Shown here: in pieces, positions 29,078 through 37,436 of the stretch | Numbering within the stretch: the stretch's first letter is position 1 | Layout of the letters: each line of letters begins with the position of its first letter | Source: Pollutimonas sp. M17 | GTDB taxonomy: Bacteria > Pseudomonadota > Gammaproteobacteria > Burkholderiales > Burkholderiaceae_B | Direction of reading: 5' to 3' | DNA: 64,000 nt | Assembly (NCBI RefSeq): GCF_025836975.1 | Contig: NZ_CP107548.1 | Coordinates: forward strand, 1,984,001 to 2,048,000 | Notes under the pieces: model-generated | Database searches by the model: none | Told to the model about the DNA's origin: nothing | Seen by the model: the letters and a program-made list of their open reading frames with translations, nothing else | Translations under genes and position numbers: made by a program

Positions 29078-29602
29078 CTACTCCGCCTTGTGGATTTCGG
29101 CATGCATCTGCTTGGCCATCTGCAGATGGCCCTGCAAGACAGGCAAGGTCTTGGATGCGAACGCCTTCACATCGCTGTCCGCGGCATTCTTCGAGGCATT
29201 GGTGAACAGGGCGACGGCTTCTTCATGGGCCATGACGCCGATATCCTGAGCATACTTCTTGTCGAATTCCGCGCCCTTGAGCTTGCCCAGCTCCGCCAGT
29301 TGGTCCTGCTGCTTCTGATTCAGGGATGCCGGCAGCTCCACGCCCTTGTCCTTGGCCAGGGCTTTCAGTTCCTCGTCGGCCTTGCCATGGTCGGCCAGCA
29401 TTTTTTGCGCAAACGACTTTATCTGCGGCGATTGGGCGGATTTTTCAGCCAGGGCGCTGGCCTGCAGTTCCAGTTTCCCGGCCATCGCCGCCGAGGTCAT
29501 GAAGGTGACGTCGGCTTTGCCGATGTCGGCGGCGAGCGCCGCTCCCGATAAGGCGCAAGCCGCCAGGGATAAGCAAAACGCATAAATGGAGAATGCACGC
29601 AT
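29078..29602 (-). CDS. DUF4142 periplasmic protein
   Basis: The 174-residue protein has a signal peptide (MRAFSIYAFCLSLAACALSGAALA) and the DUF4142 helical domain: DVTFMTSAAMAGKLELQASALAEKSAQSPQIKSFAQKMLADHGKAD, then EFDKKYAQDIGVMAHEEAVALFTNASKNAADSDVKAFASKTLPVLQGHLQMAKQM. The family is a ferritin-like helical bundle of unknown function, often induced by stress. GGAG precedes the ATG at 29602. It is the first gene of the leftward group running through the BrkB-like gene. Confidence 0.9.
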   Translation of the reverse strand: MRAFSIYAFCLSLAACALSGAALAADIGKADVTFMTSAAMAGKLELQASALAEKSAQSPQIKSFAQKMLADHGKADEELKALAKDKGVELPASLNQKQQDQLAELGKLKGAEFDKKYAQDIGVMAHEEAVALFTNASKNAADSDVKAFASKTLPVLQGHLQMAKQMHAEIHKAE

Positions 29603-29675
29603 GGGAGGCTCCTGAGGGTAAAGGGATTGCCGATGGCCCACACCAGCAAGCCCCGTGCCCCCGGCCCGTCCGCAG

Positions 29676-30185
29676 TCATCCCGGTCTTGCCAGGCGCTGG
29701 ATGAGCGGCGCATGCCGGGGGTAAGCCGCCAGCAGGGTATCGGTGCAGGCCAGTTCGAATTCGCTGAACTCGAAGCCCGGGGCCACCGTGCAACCCACGA
29801 AGGCATAGCTGTCGGGGTCGGCCAGCTCGGCGCCGAACCAGCAGCCCGCCGGGACCACCGCCTGGAACGAGGAACCGGGCGATTGCAGCGCATTGCCCAG
29901 CCGGTGCGTCACTGATTTCCCGTCCGGCATCAATACATGGACGTCGAGCGGATGGCCGGCGTAAAAATGCCAGACTTCGTCCGAGGCGATGCGATGCCAG
30001 GCGGAGTAGGCGCCATTGTCGAGCAGGTAATAAATGGCCGTCGACGCCGAGCGCTGCGTCCCCGAAGCGCCGCGGGCGACCCGCTCATCGCTGCGATAGG
30101 TCTCGGCGTAATAGCCGCCCTCGGGATGCGGCGACAGCCCGAATTGCCGGATAAGGCGCTCCACCTGCGGATCGATCGTATCCAT
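29676..30185 (-). CDS. Cupin domain protein (DUF985 family)
   Basis: The 169-residue protein starts at the ATG at 30185, with GGGAG upstream. The DUF985 signature is clear: LSPHPEGGYYAETYRS near the N-terminus, STAIYYLLDNGAYSAWHRIASDEVWHFYAGHPLDVHVL, and a second cupin strand set VVPAGCWFGAELADPDSYAFVGCTVAPGFEFSEFEL. The family includes plant and bacterial cupins of uncertain substrate. It is transcribed leftward, divergent from the MFS gene (about 125 bases between), and is followed by DUF4142 at a 73-base distance. Confidence 0.9.
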   Translation of the reverse strand: MDTIDPQVERLIRQFGLSPHPEGGYYAETYRSDERVARGASGTQRSASTAIYYLLDNGAYSAWHRIASDEVWHFYAGHPLDVHVLMPDGKSVTHRLGNALQSPGSSFQAVVPAGCWFGAELADPDSYAFVGCTVAPGFEFSEFELACTDTLLAAYPRHAPLIQRLARPG

Positions 30186-30312
30186 ACGCTTGCTCCCGCA
30201 AGAATCATGAAACCGCAAATATACATAAACATCCCCGCATGGGCGTGCGGAATACCGACACCCCGCATCGTCCGGCAACACAAGACGCTCGTTATGGTGT
30301 TCAATACCGCTC

Positions 30313-31596
30313 ATGAAGATAGAGCCCCAACCCTCCCGCGATGTTGAATCGCCCTATGCCTGGGCACGGCTTATCGTGTCGCTGATGCTGATGACCATCG
30401 GCGGAGCGGGCATGTATTCCGTAACGGTGGTGCTGCCGCAAATACAGGCGGAGTTCGGCATAAGCCGCTCGGACGCCTCGCTTCCCTACACCCTGACGAT
30501 GATAGGCTTTGGCCTGGGAGGCATCCTGATGGGGCGCCTGTCGGACCGCTTCGGCGTGCTCGCCCCCATCGTGGTGGGCACCCTGGGCATCAGTTCGGGC
30601 TTCATGCTGGCCGGCTCGGCCGGCAGCATGTGGCAGTTCAACCTGGCGCAAGGCCTGCTGATCGGCCTGATGGGGACGGCGGCGAGCTTTGCGCCGCTGG
30701 TCGCCGACACCTCGCAGTGGTTCACGCGCCGGCGCGGCATCGCGCTGGCCATCTGCATGAGCGGCAATTACCTGGCCGGGGCCGTCTGGCCGCCCATCAT
30801 GCAGCACTTCATCGACACCGTCGGCTGGCGGCAAACCTACCTGGGCATAGGCGTGTTCTGCCTGTTTTCCATGCTGCCCCTGGCGCTGGTCTACCGCCGC
30901 CGGCCGCCTTCCACGCCGGCCGCAACGGCCAATACCCATTCCCGCCCCCTGGCGCGCTTCGCCCAGGAAGCGGCCCGCTCCGATCCCGCCCGGCCGCTGG
31001 GCCTGTCGCCCGGCGCCCTGCAAGTGCTGCTGTGCATCGCCGGCGTGGCCTGCTGCGTGGCCATGGCCATGCCGCAAGTCCATATCGTGGCCTACTGCGG
31101 CGACCTGGGCTTCGGCGCGGCGCGCGGCGCCGAGATGCTGGCGCTCATGCTGGGGCTGGGCATCGTCAGCCGCCTGCTATCGGGGTGGATTTCGGATCAT
31201 ATAGGCGGCTTGCGCACCCTGCTCCTGGGTTCCGTGCTGCAGGGCGTCGCCCTGCTGATGTTCCTGTCCAGTAACGGCCTGGTGTCGCTGTACGTCATTT
31301 CGGGGCTGTTCGGCCTGTTTCAGGGCGGGATCGTCCCGGCCTATGCGCTGATCGTCCGCGAATACTTCACGCCCAAGGAAGCCGGGGCGCGCGTGGGCAC
31401 CGTGCTGATGGCCACGCTTTTCGGCATGGCCCTGGGTGGCTGGATGTCGGGCGCCATCTACGACCTTAGCGGCTCCTACCATGCCGCCTTCATCAACGGC
31501 CTGGCATGGAATGCGCTGAACGTCAGCATCATCGGCTTCCTGCTGTACCGCGCCAGGCGCGGACCGGGGCCGGCGGGGCTTGCCGTGGGCGCATGA
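30313..31596 (+). CDS. MFS transporter, probable carboxylate/anion carrier
   Basis: The 427-residue protein has 12 hydrophobic helices and major-facilitator motif A between helices 2 and 3 (GILMGRLSDRFGVLAP). LYVISGLFGLFQGGIVPAYALIVREYFTPKEAGARVG marks the second half. It resembles the oxalate/formate-antiporter or monocarboxylate branch (HAE-independent MFS). A LysR gene, a tartrate/malate-type dehydrogenase and a Bug receptor follow, so a dicarboxylate or hydroxy-acid substrate is likely, though not proved. The substrate branch is inferred from context. Confidence 0.88.
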   Translation: MKIEPQPSRDVESPYAWARLIVSLMLMTIGGAGMYSVTVVLPQIQAEFGISRSDASLPYTLTMIGFGLGGILMGRLSDRFGVLAPIVVGTLGISSGFMLAGSAGSMWQFNLAQGLLIGLMGTAASFAPLVADTSQWFTRRRGIALAICMSGNYLAGAVWPPIMQHFIDTVGWRQTYLGIGVFCLFSMLPLALVYRRRPPSTPAATANTHSRPLARFAQEAARSDPARPLGLSPGALQVLLCIAGVACCVAMAMPQVHIVAYCGDLGFGAARGAEMLALMLGLGIVSRLLSGWISDHIGGLRTLLLGSVLQGVALLMFLSSNGLVSLYVISGLFGLFQGGIVPAYALIVREYFTPKEAGARVGTVLMATLFGMALGGWMSGAIYDLSGSYHAAFINGLAWNALNVSIIGFLLYRARRGPGPAGLAVGA

Positions 31597-31630
31597 TCGC
31601 CCGCGGCAAGCCGCTGGTCCGCCTGGCAGC

Positions 31631-32539
31631 CTAGTCGGGGAAGGACAGCGCGACGAAATCCACAAAGGCGCGCACGCGCGTCGAAAGCTGGTTTCTTTGC
31701 AGATAGGTGGCATAGATATCGGCATCGGGCGTCTGGTAATCGTGCAGCACCTGAACCAGGCGCCCGCTGTCCAGATAGCGCGAGATATCCCACTCGGCAC
31801 GCATCAGGATGCCATGGCCGTCCAGGGCCCAGTTCACCGCCGTTTCGCCATCGTTGGTGCTGAGCGTGCCGTGAACCCGCACGACCTCGGTGGTCTTCTC
31901 GCCGCCCTGCTCCGTGGTCAGGCGCCAGACTCCGTACGCCTCGTCGCCCTGCTGTATGCCTATGCAGTTGTGTTTCTCGAGATCCTTTGGGCTGAGCGGG
32001 GCGGCATGGCGCGCCAGATAGGCGGGCGAGGCGCAAAGCAGCCTGCGGTTGGCCGCCAGGCGCCGGGCCATGATACGGCCGTCGGGCGGCTCTCCGAAGC
32101 GGATGCACACGTCGAAGGCGTCGCTGCTGAAGGCGGGCGGGTCGACCGACAGCTGCAACTGCACCTGCACGTCCGGATACTTGAGCATGAAGCGCGATAC
32201 CAGGGGCGCGATATAGCTGCGGCCAAACCCCGGCGATGCATTCACGCGCAGCAGCCCCTTGGGCGCGGCGCCCGATCCAGCCAGCAATTGCTCCATGTCG
32301 TCGATTTCGGCCAGGATGCGGCGCGCGTGGGCCAGGTAGATTTCACCCTCGGGGGTGAGCCGCATGCGCCGGGTCGTGCGTATGACCAGCGGTATGCCCA
32401 GCCGCGCCTCCATGTGCGCGAGGCGCTTGCTGACCGCCGGCGTGGTGATGCCCAGGCTGCGCGCGGCCGCTCCCAGGCCTGCCGACGAGGCGAGCACAGA
32501 GAAGAAAGCCAGCTCGGAAGGATGCGTTCCGGATGTCAT
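31631..32539 (-). CDS. LysR-family regulator of adjacent carboxylate genes
   Basis: The 302-residue protein has a LysR helix-turn-helix (ELAFFSVLASSAGLGAAARSLGITTPAVSKRLAHMEARLG, then LVIRTTRRMRLTPEGEIYL) and a two-lobed effector domain beginning GLLRVNASPGFGRSYIAPL. It resembles the TtuA/DmlR-type subgroup by context. It is convergent with the MFS gene and divergent from the tartrate-dehydrogenase-like gene, 116 bases apart. Control of the dehydrogenase and Bug genes is therefore the simplest inference. Confidence 0.92.
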   Translation of the reverse strand: MTSGTHPSELAFFSVLASSAGLGAAARSLGITTPAVSKRLAHMEARLGIPLVIRTTRRMRLTPEGEIYLAHARRILAEIDDMEQLLAGSGAAPKGLLRVNASPGFGRSYIAPLVSRFMLKYPDVQVQLQLSVDPPAFSSDAFDVCIRFGEPPDGRIMARRLAANRRLLCASPAYLARHAAPLSPKDLEKHNCIGIQQGDEAYGVWRLTTEQGGEKTTEVVRVHGTLSTNDGETAVNWALDGHGILMRAEWDISRYLDSGRLVQVLHDYQTPDADIYATYLQRNQLSTRVRAFVDFVALSFPD

Positions 32540-32655
32540 GCAAGCGTTTTGATTATTGAATACAGGTTAACAATGGATTCACCGGCAAGCGCTTATTTTG
32601 GCTCGAATTGCTCCTATAGTTCAAGCAAGGTCAAGCATTGCAAGAGGAGCACAGG

Positions 32656-33726
32656 ATGAAAACATATCGCATCGCCACCATACCGGGCGACGGCATCGGC
32701 AAGGAAGTCATACCCGCGGGCCAGGAACTGCTGCAGGCACTGGCCGCGGCGGACCGCTCCTTCTCGTTCGAGTTCGAGAATTTCGATTGGGGCGGCGACT
32801 ACTACCGCAAGCACGGCGTCATGATGCCGGAAGACGGGCTGGACGCCCTGCGCGGCAAGGACGCCATTCTTTTCGGCTCCGCCGGCGACCCGGATATCCC
32901 CGACCACATCACGCTGTGGGGCCTGCGCCTGAAAATTTGCCAGGGCTTCGACCAGTACGCCAACGTCCGTCCGACCCGCATTCTTCCAGGCATCGACGCG
33001 CCGCTCAAGCGCTGCGCCATCGAAGACCTGAACTGGGTCATCGTCCGCGAGAACTCGGAAGGCGAATACTCCGGCGTGGGCGGGCGCGTCCATCAGGGGC
33101 ATCCCATCGAAGCCGCCACCGACGTTTCCATCATGACACGCGCCGGGGTGGAACGCATCCTGCGCTACGCCTTCCGGCTGGCCCAGTCGCGTCCCCGCAA
33201 GCTGCTTACCGTCATCACCAAGTCCAATGCGCAGCGCCATGCCATGGTCATGTGGGACGAGATCGCCAGGCAGGTGTCGGCGGAGTTTCCCGATGTCGCC
33301 TGGGACAAGGAACTGGTGGACGCCGCCACGGCCCGCATGGTGAACCGTCCCGCATCGATGGACACCATCGTGGCCACCAACCTGCACGCCGACATCCTGA
33401 GCGACCTGGCCGCCGCGCTGGCGGGCAGCCTGGGCATCGCGCCCACCGGCAACATCGACCCCGAACGGCGCTATCCGTCCATGTTCGAACCCATCCACGG
33501 ATCGGCCTTCGACATCATGGGCAAGGGCCTGGCCAATCCCGTGGGCACATTCTGGTCGGTCGTCATGCTGCTGGAGCATCTGGGCGAAACTGCCGCGGCC
33601 GAACGCGTCATGCGCGCCCTGGAGCACATTACCTCCCGCCCCGAATTGCATACCGGCGATCTGGGCGGCAAGGCCACGACCGCGGACGTTACCCAGGCCA
33701 TGTGCAGCCGGATCGCACAAGCCTGA
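32656..33726 (+). CDS. Tartrate dehydrogenase / D-malate dehydrogenase-type decarboxylating enzyme
   Basis: The 356-residue isocitrate/isopropylmalate dehydrogenase superfamily member starts at the ATG at 32656, just after AAGAGGAGCACAGG. Family landmarks are the N-terminal IATIPGDGIGKEV, the substrate loop LRLKICQGFDQYANVRP, NWVIVRENSEGEYSGVGGR, KSNAQRH and the metal-binding NLHADILSDLAAALAGSLG with the NAD-site GSAFDIMGKGLANPVGTFWS. This combination is closest to TtuC/DmlA rather than LeuB. It oxidises tartrate or D-malate in the cytoplasm using NAD+. The Bug receptor gene follows by 60 bases. Confidence 0.92.
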   Translation: MKTYRIATIPGDGIGKEVIPAGQELLQALAAADRSFSFEFENFDWGGDYYRKHGVMMPEDGLDALRGKDAILFGSAGDPDIPDHITLWGLRLKICQGFDQYANVRPTRILPGIDAPLKRCAIEDLNWVIVRENSEGEYSGVGGRVHQGHPIEAATDVSIMTRAGVERILRYAFRLAQSRPRKLLTVITKSNAQRHAMVMWDEIARQVSAEFPDVAWDKELVDAATARMVNRPASMDTIVATNLHADILSDLAAALAGSLGIAPTGNIDPERRYPSMFEPIHGSAFDIMGKGLANPVGTFWSVVMLLEHLGETAAAERVMRALEHITSRPELHTGDLGGKATTADVTQAMCSRIAQA

Positions 33727-33786
33727 TCAGCAGCGGCACGAGACGGCGCCGCCCGGCGCCCGATAAAAACAAAGGAGAAGACAAGC

Positions 33787-34797
33787 ATGAAACCAAGCCA
33801 GACAAACACCTTTAGAAAAAGAGCGGCCGGATTCTCGATGGCGGGGGCCGGCGCGCTGGCCGCGCTCGCCTTGTCGAGCTCTGTCGCCATGGCGCAAGCC
33901 TGGCCCGACAAGCCGGTCAGCCTGGTCGTGCCGTTCGCGGCGGGCGGCACCACCGACGTCCTGGCGCGCGCCCTGGGCGATCAATTGTCCAAGTCCCTGG
34001 GGCAGCCCGTGATTGTCGAGAACAAACCGGGAGCCGGCGCCACACTGGGCGCCGACATCGTCGCGCGTTCCAAGCCCGACGGCTATACGCTGCTGATGGG
34101 CGCGGTGCACCACACCATCGCCACCAGCGTCTATAAAAAGCTGTCCTACGATTTTCAGAAAAGCTTCGAGCCCATTACCACTGTCGCCCTGGTGCCCAAC
34201 GTGCTGGTCATCAACGCCGCCAATACTCCGGCAAAAACGCCTGCGGAGCTGGTCGCTCTGGCCAGGAAATCGGCGACCAGCCTGGCTTATGGATCGAACG
34301 GCTACGGCACCTTGCAGCACCTGATCGGCACGCAGTTCGCCATGCAGAACGGCATCGAGCTGCTTCACGTGCCCTACAAGGGCAGCGGCCCGCTGACCAC
34401 CGACCTGATCGGAGGCCAGGTGACCATGTCCTTCGACACGGTCACTCCCGTCCTGCCGCACATCCAGGCCGGCAAGCTGCGCGCCCTGGCCGTCACCACC
34501 GCCAAGCGCTCGTCCGTTCTGCCCGATACGCCGACACTGAACGAGTCGGGCATGCACGACTTCGACCTGGGCACCTGGTTCGGCGTGCTGGCGCCCGCGG
34601 GTACGCCGGCAAACATCCTGGACACGCTGAACACCGAAATGGTCAAGGTCATCAAGTCGGCCGACTTCCGCGAGAAGATGTCCAAGATCGGCGCCGAACC
34701 GATAGGCAACTCGCGCGCTGAAATGAGCCAGCAGATCGACAGCGACACCAAGCGTTTTGCCGAAGTCATCAAGAAGGCCAATATAACGGTCAATTGA
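33787..34797 (+). CDS. Bug family (TctC) periplasmic substrate-binding protein
   Basis: The 336-residue protein has a signal peptide ending SSVAMAQA and all Bug landmarks: [75 protein letters not shown] and LAVTTAKRSSVLPDTPTLNESG. It probably binds a small carboxylate (tartrate, malate or similar), judged from the adjacent dehydrogenase. A strong ribosome-binding site (AAAGGAGAAG) precedes the ATG. It is the last gene of the unit; a terminator lies 80 bases downstream. Confidence 0.94.
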   Translation: MKPSQTNTFRKRAAGFSMAGAGALAALALSSSVAMAQAWPDKPVSLVVPFAAGGTTDVLARALGDQLSKSLGQPVIVENKPGAGATLGADIVARSKPDGYTLLMGAVHHTIATSVYKKLSYDFQKSFEPITTVALVPNVLVINAANTPAKTPAELVALARKSATSLAYGSNGYGTLQHLIGTQFAMQNGIELLHVPYKGSGPLTTDLIGGQVTMSFDTVTPVLPHIQAGKLRALAVTTAKRSSVLPDTPTLNESGMHDFDLGTWFGVLAPAGTPANILDTLNTEMVKVIKSADFREKMSKIGAEPIGNSRAEMSQQIDSDTKRFAEVIKKANITVN

Positions 34798-34878
34798 TCA
34801 CGCTGCCCGGCCCTTGTGCCCTGCGCTGTTGCATCGGCCTGGCCGATCAAGCGGACGGGGCCGGCATCCGGATTCAGA

Positions 34879-34920
34879 AAACACAGGCCGCCGATCCGAC
34901 GATCGCGCGGCCTGTTTTTA
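34879..34920 (+). terminator. Rho-independent terminator after Bug receptor gene
   Basis: ACAGGCCGC (34883-34891) pairs perfectly with GCGGCCTGT (34907-34915) around a 15-base loop and is followed by TTTT. An A run precedes the stem, so it could stop transcription from either side. It closes the dehydrogenase-Bug unit. Confidence 0.85.
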
Positions 34921-35070
34921 CTGGATTCATGTACAGCGATTTCCACGAAATGGCGCAAATCTTGCAAACGACTTAAAAAAAACCTTAAAAGAATGTTGTA
35001 ACTACCTAATATAAAGACATTTTTTCTGATATTATCTTTTCAATCAAAAATACGACTTCATGCCCGCCAC

Positions 35071-36165
35071 ATGTCTGCCGCCCGGAAAACATCATTGCGT
35101 CGCCTTTCATTATCGGCCCTGCTGCCCTTGTGCTTCGTGTTCGCCCTGAGCACGGCCGCCACACCCGTCCAGGCGCGCGCAGAAACGAAAAGCACCCAGG
35201 CACAGAAAGTCCAGGCCAAGAAAGCCGCCCCCAGGAAAACAAGCGCCAGGAAAGCCGCCAAGCGCAAGACGGCCAAGGTCGCCAGCGCCGGCAAGCCCCG
35301 AATCGTACGGCGCCAGAACCTGCGCCCCGCCAGCTATGCCCTTTCGGCGCAAGGCAGCCTGGCCGCGCCTCCGCAGGCCGGCGCATCCGAAGCGGAGCTG
35401 GATACGCGGCAGGCGGTGCTGCGTTCCGAAGTCGCCTTCGTGCAAGACCTGGAGAGCTCTCATGTGCTCTACGACAAGAACAGCGATGAAGTCCGTCCGA
35501 TTGCATCCATCTCCAAGCTGATGACCGCGTTGGTGGTGGCCGAAGCCGGCTTGCCCATGGACGAGACATTGGAAATTTCCGATGCCGACGTCGACCGCCT
35601 GCGCCATTCGCGCTCGCGCCTGCGGGTCGGCACCCAGCTCAGCCGTGCCACCATGCTGCATCTGGCGCTCATGTCCTCCGAAAACCGCGCCGCCCACGCC
35701 CTGGGCCGCTATTATCCGGGCGGCATGCCCGCTTTTGTGCGCGCCATGAACGACAAGGCGCGCGCCCTGGGCATGCGCAAGACGCATTTCGTCGAACCCA
35801 CCGGCCTGTCCAGCGACAACGTTTCCTCGCCGCGCGATCTCGTCAAGCTATTGCGCGCCGTCAGCAAGCAGCCGCTGATTCATCGCTATACCACCGACGA
35901 CAGCTACCAGGTCGATGTCGGACGCGGTCGCCAGCTGGTCTACAACAACACCAATCGCCTGGTGAAGAATTCCGATTGGGACATCCAGATATCCAAGACC
36001 GGCTTCATCAACGAAGCCGGCGAGTGCCTGGTCATGCTGACCCGCATCGATAATCGCGACGTCGCCATTGTGCTGCTCAACTCCACGGGCCGCTACTCAC
36101 GCATCGGCGATGCCGTGCGCATCCGCAATCTGGTTGAAAACAGCAGCAACGTAGCCATGCTGTAA
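35071..36165 (+). CDS. pbpG: D-alanyl-D-alanine endopeptidase / penicillin-binding protein 7 type
   Basis: The 364-residue low-molecular-weight penicillin-binding protein has a signal peptide (LSALLPLCFVFALSTAATPVQA). The serine peptidase motifs are SISK (146-149), SEN (203-205) and KTG (309-311), and the TGLSSDN segment (244-250) is typical of the PbpG/DacB-like S11 family. Residues 39-80 form a striking Lys/Ala/Arg-rich stretch (AQKVQAKKAAPRKTSARKAA) between the signal peptide and the catalytic domain; it is longer and more basic than usual. It acts in peptidoglycan remodelling in the periplasm. The 273-base AT-rich gap upstream is expected to hold its promoter. Confidence 0.92.
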   Translation: MSAARKTSLRRLSLSALLPLCFVFALSTAATPVQARAETKSTQAQKVQAKKAAPRKTSARKAAKRKTAKVASAGKPRIVRRQNLRPASYALSAQGSLAAPPQAGASEAELDTRQAVLRSEVAFVQDLESSHVLYDKNSDEVRPIASISKLMTALVVAEAGLPMDETLEISDADVDRLRHSRSRLRVGTQLSRATMLHLALMSSENRAAHALGRYYPGGMPAFVRAMNDKARALGMRKTHFVEPTGLSSDNVSSPRDLVKLLRAVSKQPLIHRYTTDDSYQVDVGRGRQLVYNNTNRLVKNSDWDIQISKTGFINEAGECLVMLTRIDNRDVAIVLLNSTGRYSRIGDAVRIRNLVENSSNVAML

Positions 36166-36180
36166 GGTCGCTTCCCGACC

Positions 36181-36969
36181 ATGTGCATTGCCTATCTGGC
36201 CATCTCCGCGGATCCGCAGTGGCCCTTGTTCATTGCGGCCAATCGCGACGAGTTCCATCAGCGACCCAGCCTGCCGGCCGCTCCCTGGCGCGACCGGCCC
36301 GACGTCATTGCCGGCATGGACTGCCTGGGCGGGGGAAGCTGGCTGGGCATCACCCGGCAAGGCCGGTTTGCCCTGTTGACCAATTATCGCGATCCATCCC
36401 GCTTCATGCCCGGCGCGCCGTCGCGCGGCGAACTGGTCAGCCGCTACCTGACGGGCGGCGAACCGCCCGCATCGTATGCGCGGCAGGTCCATGCGGCGGG
36501 ATCCGACTACAACGGATTCAATCTGATCGCGGGCGACCTGGACGCCGCCTGCTATGTGGGCAACCGGGCCGGCCAGACCGCGCCCCAGCTCCTGCGGCCA
36601 GGGCGCTACATCGTATCCAACCATCTTCTGGACACGCCCTGGCCAAAGGCGGAACGCCTGCGGGCCGCGCTCGACTCCTTCCCGCTGAATAGGCTGGAGC
36701 AATCGCTGACGCCCATCTTCGAGATACTCAAGGACGGCACGCCCGCCCAGGACCACGTCCTGCCGAACACGGGCCTGACGCTGGAGCGCGAACGGCTGCT
36801 CAGCAGCCCTTTCATCGTGAGCCCCGACTACGGCACCCGCTGCTCCACGGTCATTGCCGTGCATGCCAGCGGACGTGTGCTCTTCAGCGAAGTGAGCTAC
36901 GATGAATCAGGCCTGTCCACCCAACGGCACGACTGGCCTTTTTCCATTGTCTCAAGGAGTGCGCCATGA
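36181..36969 (+). CDS. NRDE family protein (TANGO2-like)
   Basis: The 262-residue protein begins MCIAYLAISADPQWPLFIAANRDEFHQRP, with the N-terminal Cys2 and the NRDE motif that name the family. GGGSWLGITRQGRFALLTNYRD follows, and GTRCSTVIAV lies near the C-terminus. It belongs to the Ntn-hydrolase superfamily; human TANGO2 is linked to heme and lipid trafficking, but the bacterial role is unclear. The gene follows pbpG by 15 bases and overlaps the next gene by four (ATGA), so the three probably form an operon. Confidence 0.92.
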   Translation: MCIAYLAISADPQWPLFIAANRDEFHQRPSLPAAPWRDRPDVIAGMDCLGGGSWLGITRQGRFALLTNYRDPSRFMPGAPSRGELVSRYLTGGEPPASYARQVHAAGSDYNGFNLIAGDLDAACYVGNRAGQTAPQLLRPGRYIVSNHLLDTPWPKAERLRAALDSFPLNRLEQSLTPIFEILKDGTPAQDHVLPNTGLTLERERLLSSPFIVSPDYGTRCSTVIAVHASGRVLFSEVSYDESGLSTQRHDWPFSIVSRSAP

Positions 36970-37436
36970 AAGTTTCCATCTTGGGCATCAGGCCGCCGAA
37001 AGCGGTCCTGAACATGGCTCTGGCGACGGCTGTGCTGCTGGCCAGCGGCCTGTACGCCCAGTCCCGCGCCGAGCTTCCCCAAACGCAGATACAGGGCGGC
37101 ACCGAATACATCAGCGGAGGCTTCGGCCAGGATGAGTCCACCGCCTTGAAGCAGGCCATGAACCAGTGGCCTCTTGCCCTGACGTTTGCCAGCCAGGTTG
37201 ATGGCAAGGCGGCCTATGCCGGCGAAGTGCAGGTGGTGATCCGCAACGCAAGCGATGCAACCGTCCTGAATGTCGCATCCGACGGCCCGTATTTCCTGGC
37301 CCGGCTGGACCCGGGCTCGTACCGTGTTTTCGTCACCTACGACAACCAGACGCAATCAAGGGAAATCACCATCGCTCCAACGGGAACGACTCGCGTGGTG
37401 TTCACCTGGAACAGGCCCGCCTCGGGTCCCGATTGA
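36966..37436 (+). CDS. Small exported protein with a carboxypeptidase-regulatory-like beta domain
   Basis: The 156-residue protein has an N-terminal signal peptide (NMALATAVLLASGLYAQSRA). The C-terminal part (about residues 85-150) has the alternating strands AGEVQVVIRNASDATVLNVASDGPYFLARLDPGSYRVFVTYDNQTQSREITIAPTGTTRVVF, typical of carboxypeptidase-regulatory or CARDB-like beta sandwiches. No enzyme motif is present. It overlaps the NRDE gene by four bases, so translation is coupled. Its 3' end overlaps the convergent esterase gene by 35 bases. The function is unknown. Confidence 0.8.
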   Translation: MKVSILGIRPPKAVLNMALATAVLLASGLYAQSRAELPQTQIQGGTEYISGGFGQDESTALKQAMNQWPLALTFASQVDGKAAYAGEVQVVIRNASDATVLNVASDGPYFLARLDPGSYRVFVTYDNQTQSREITIAPTGTTRVVFTWNRPASGPD

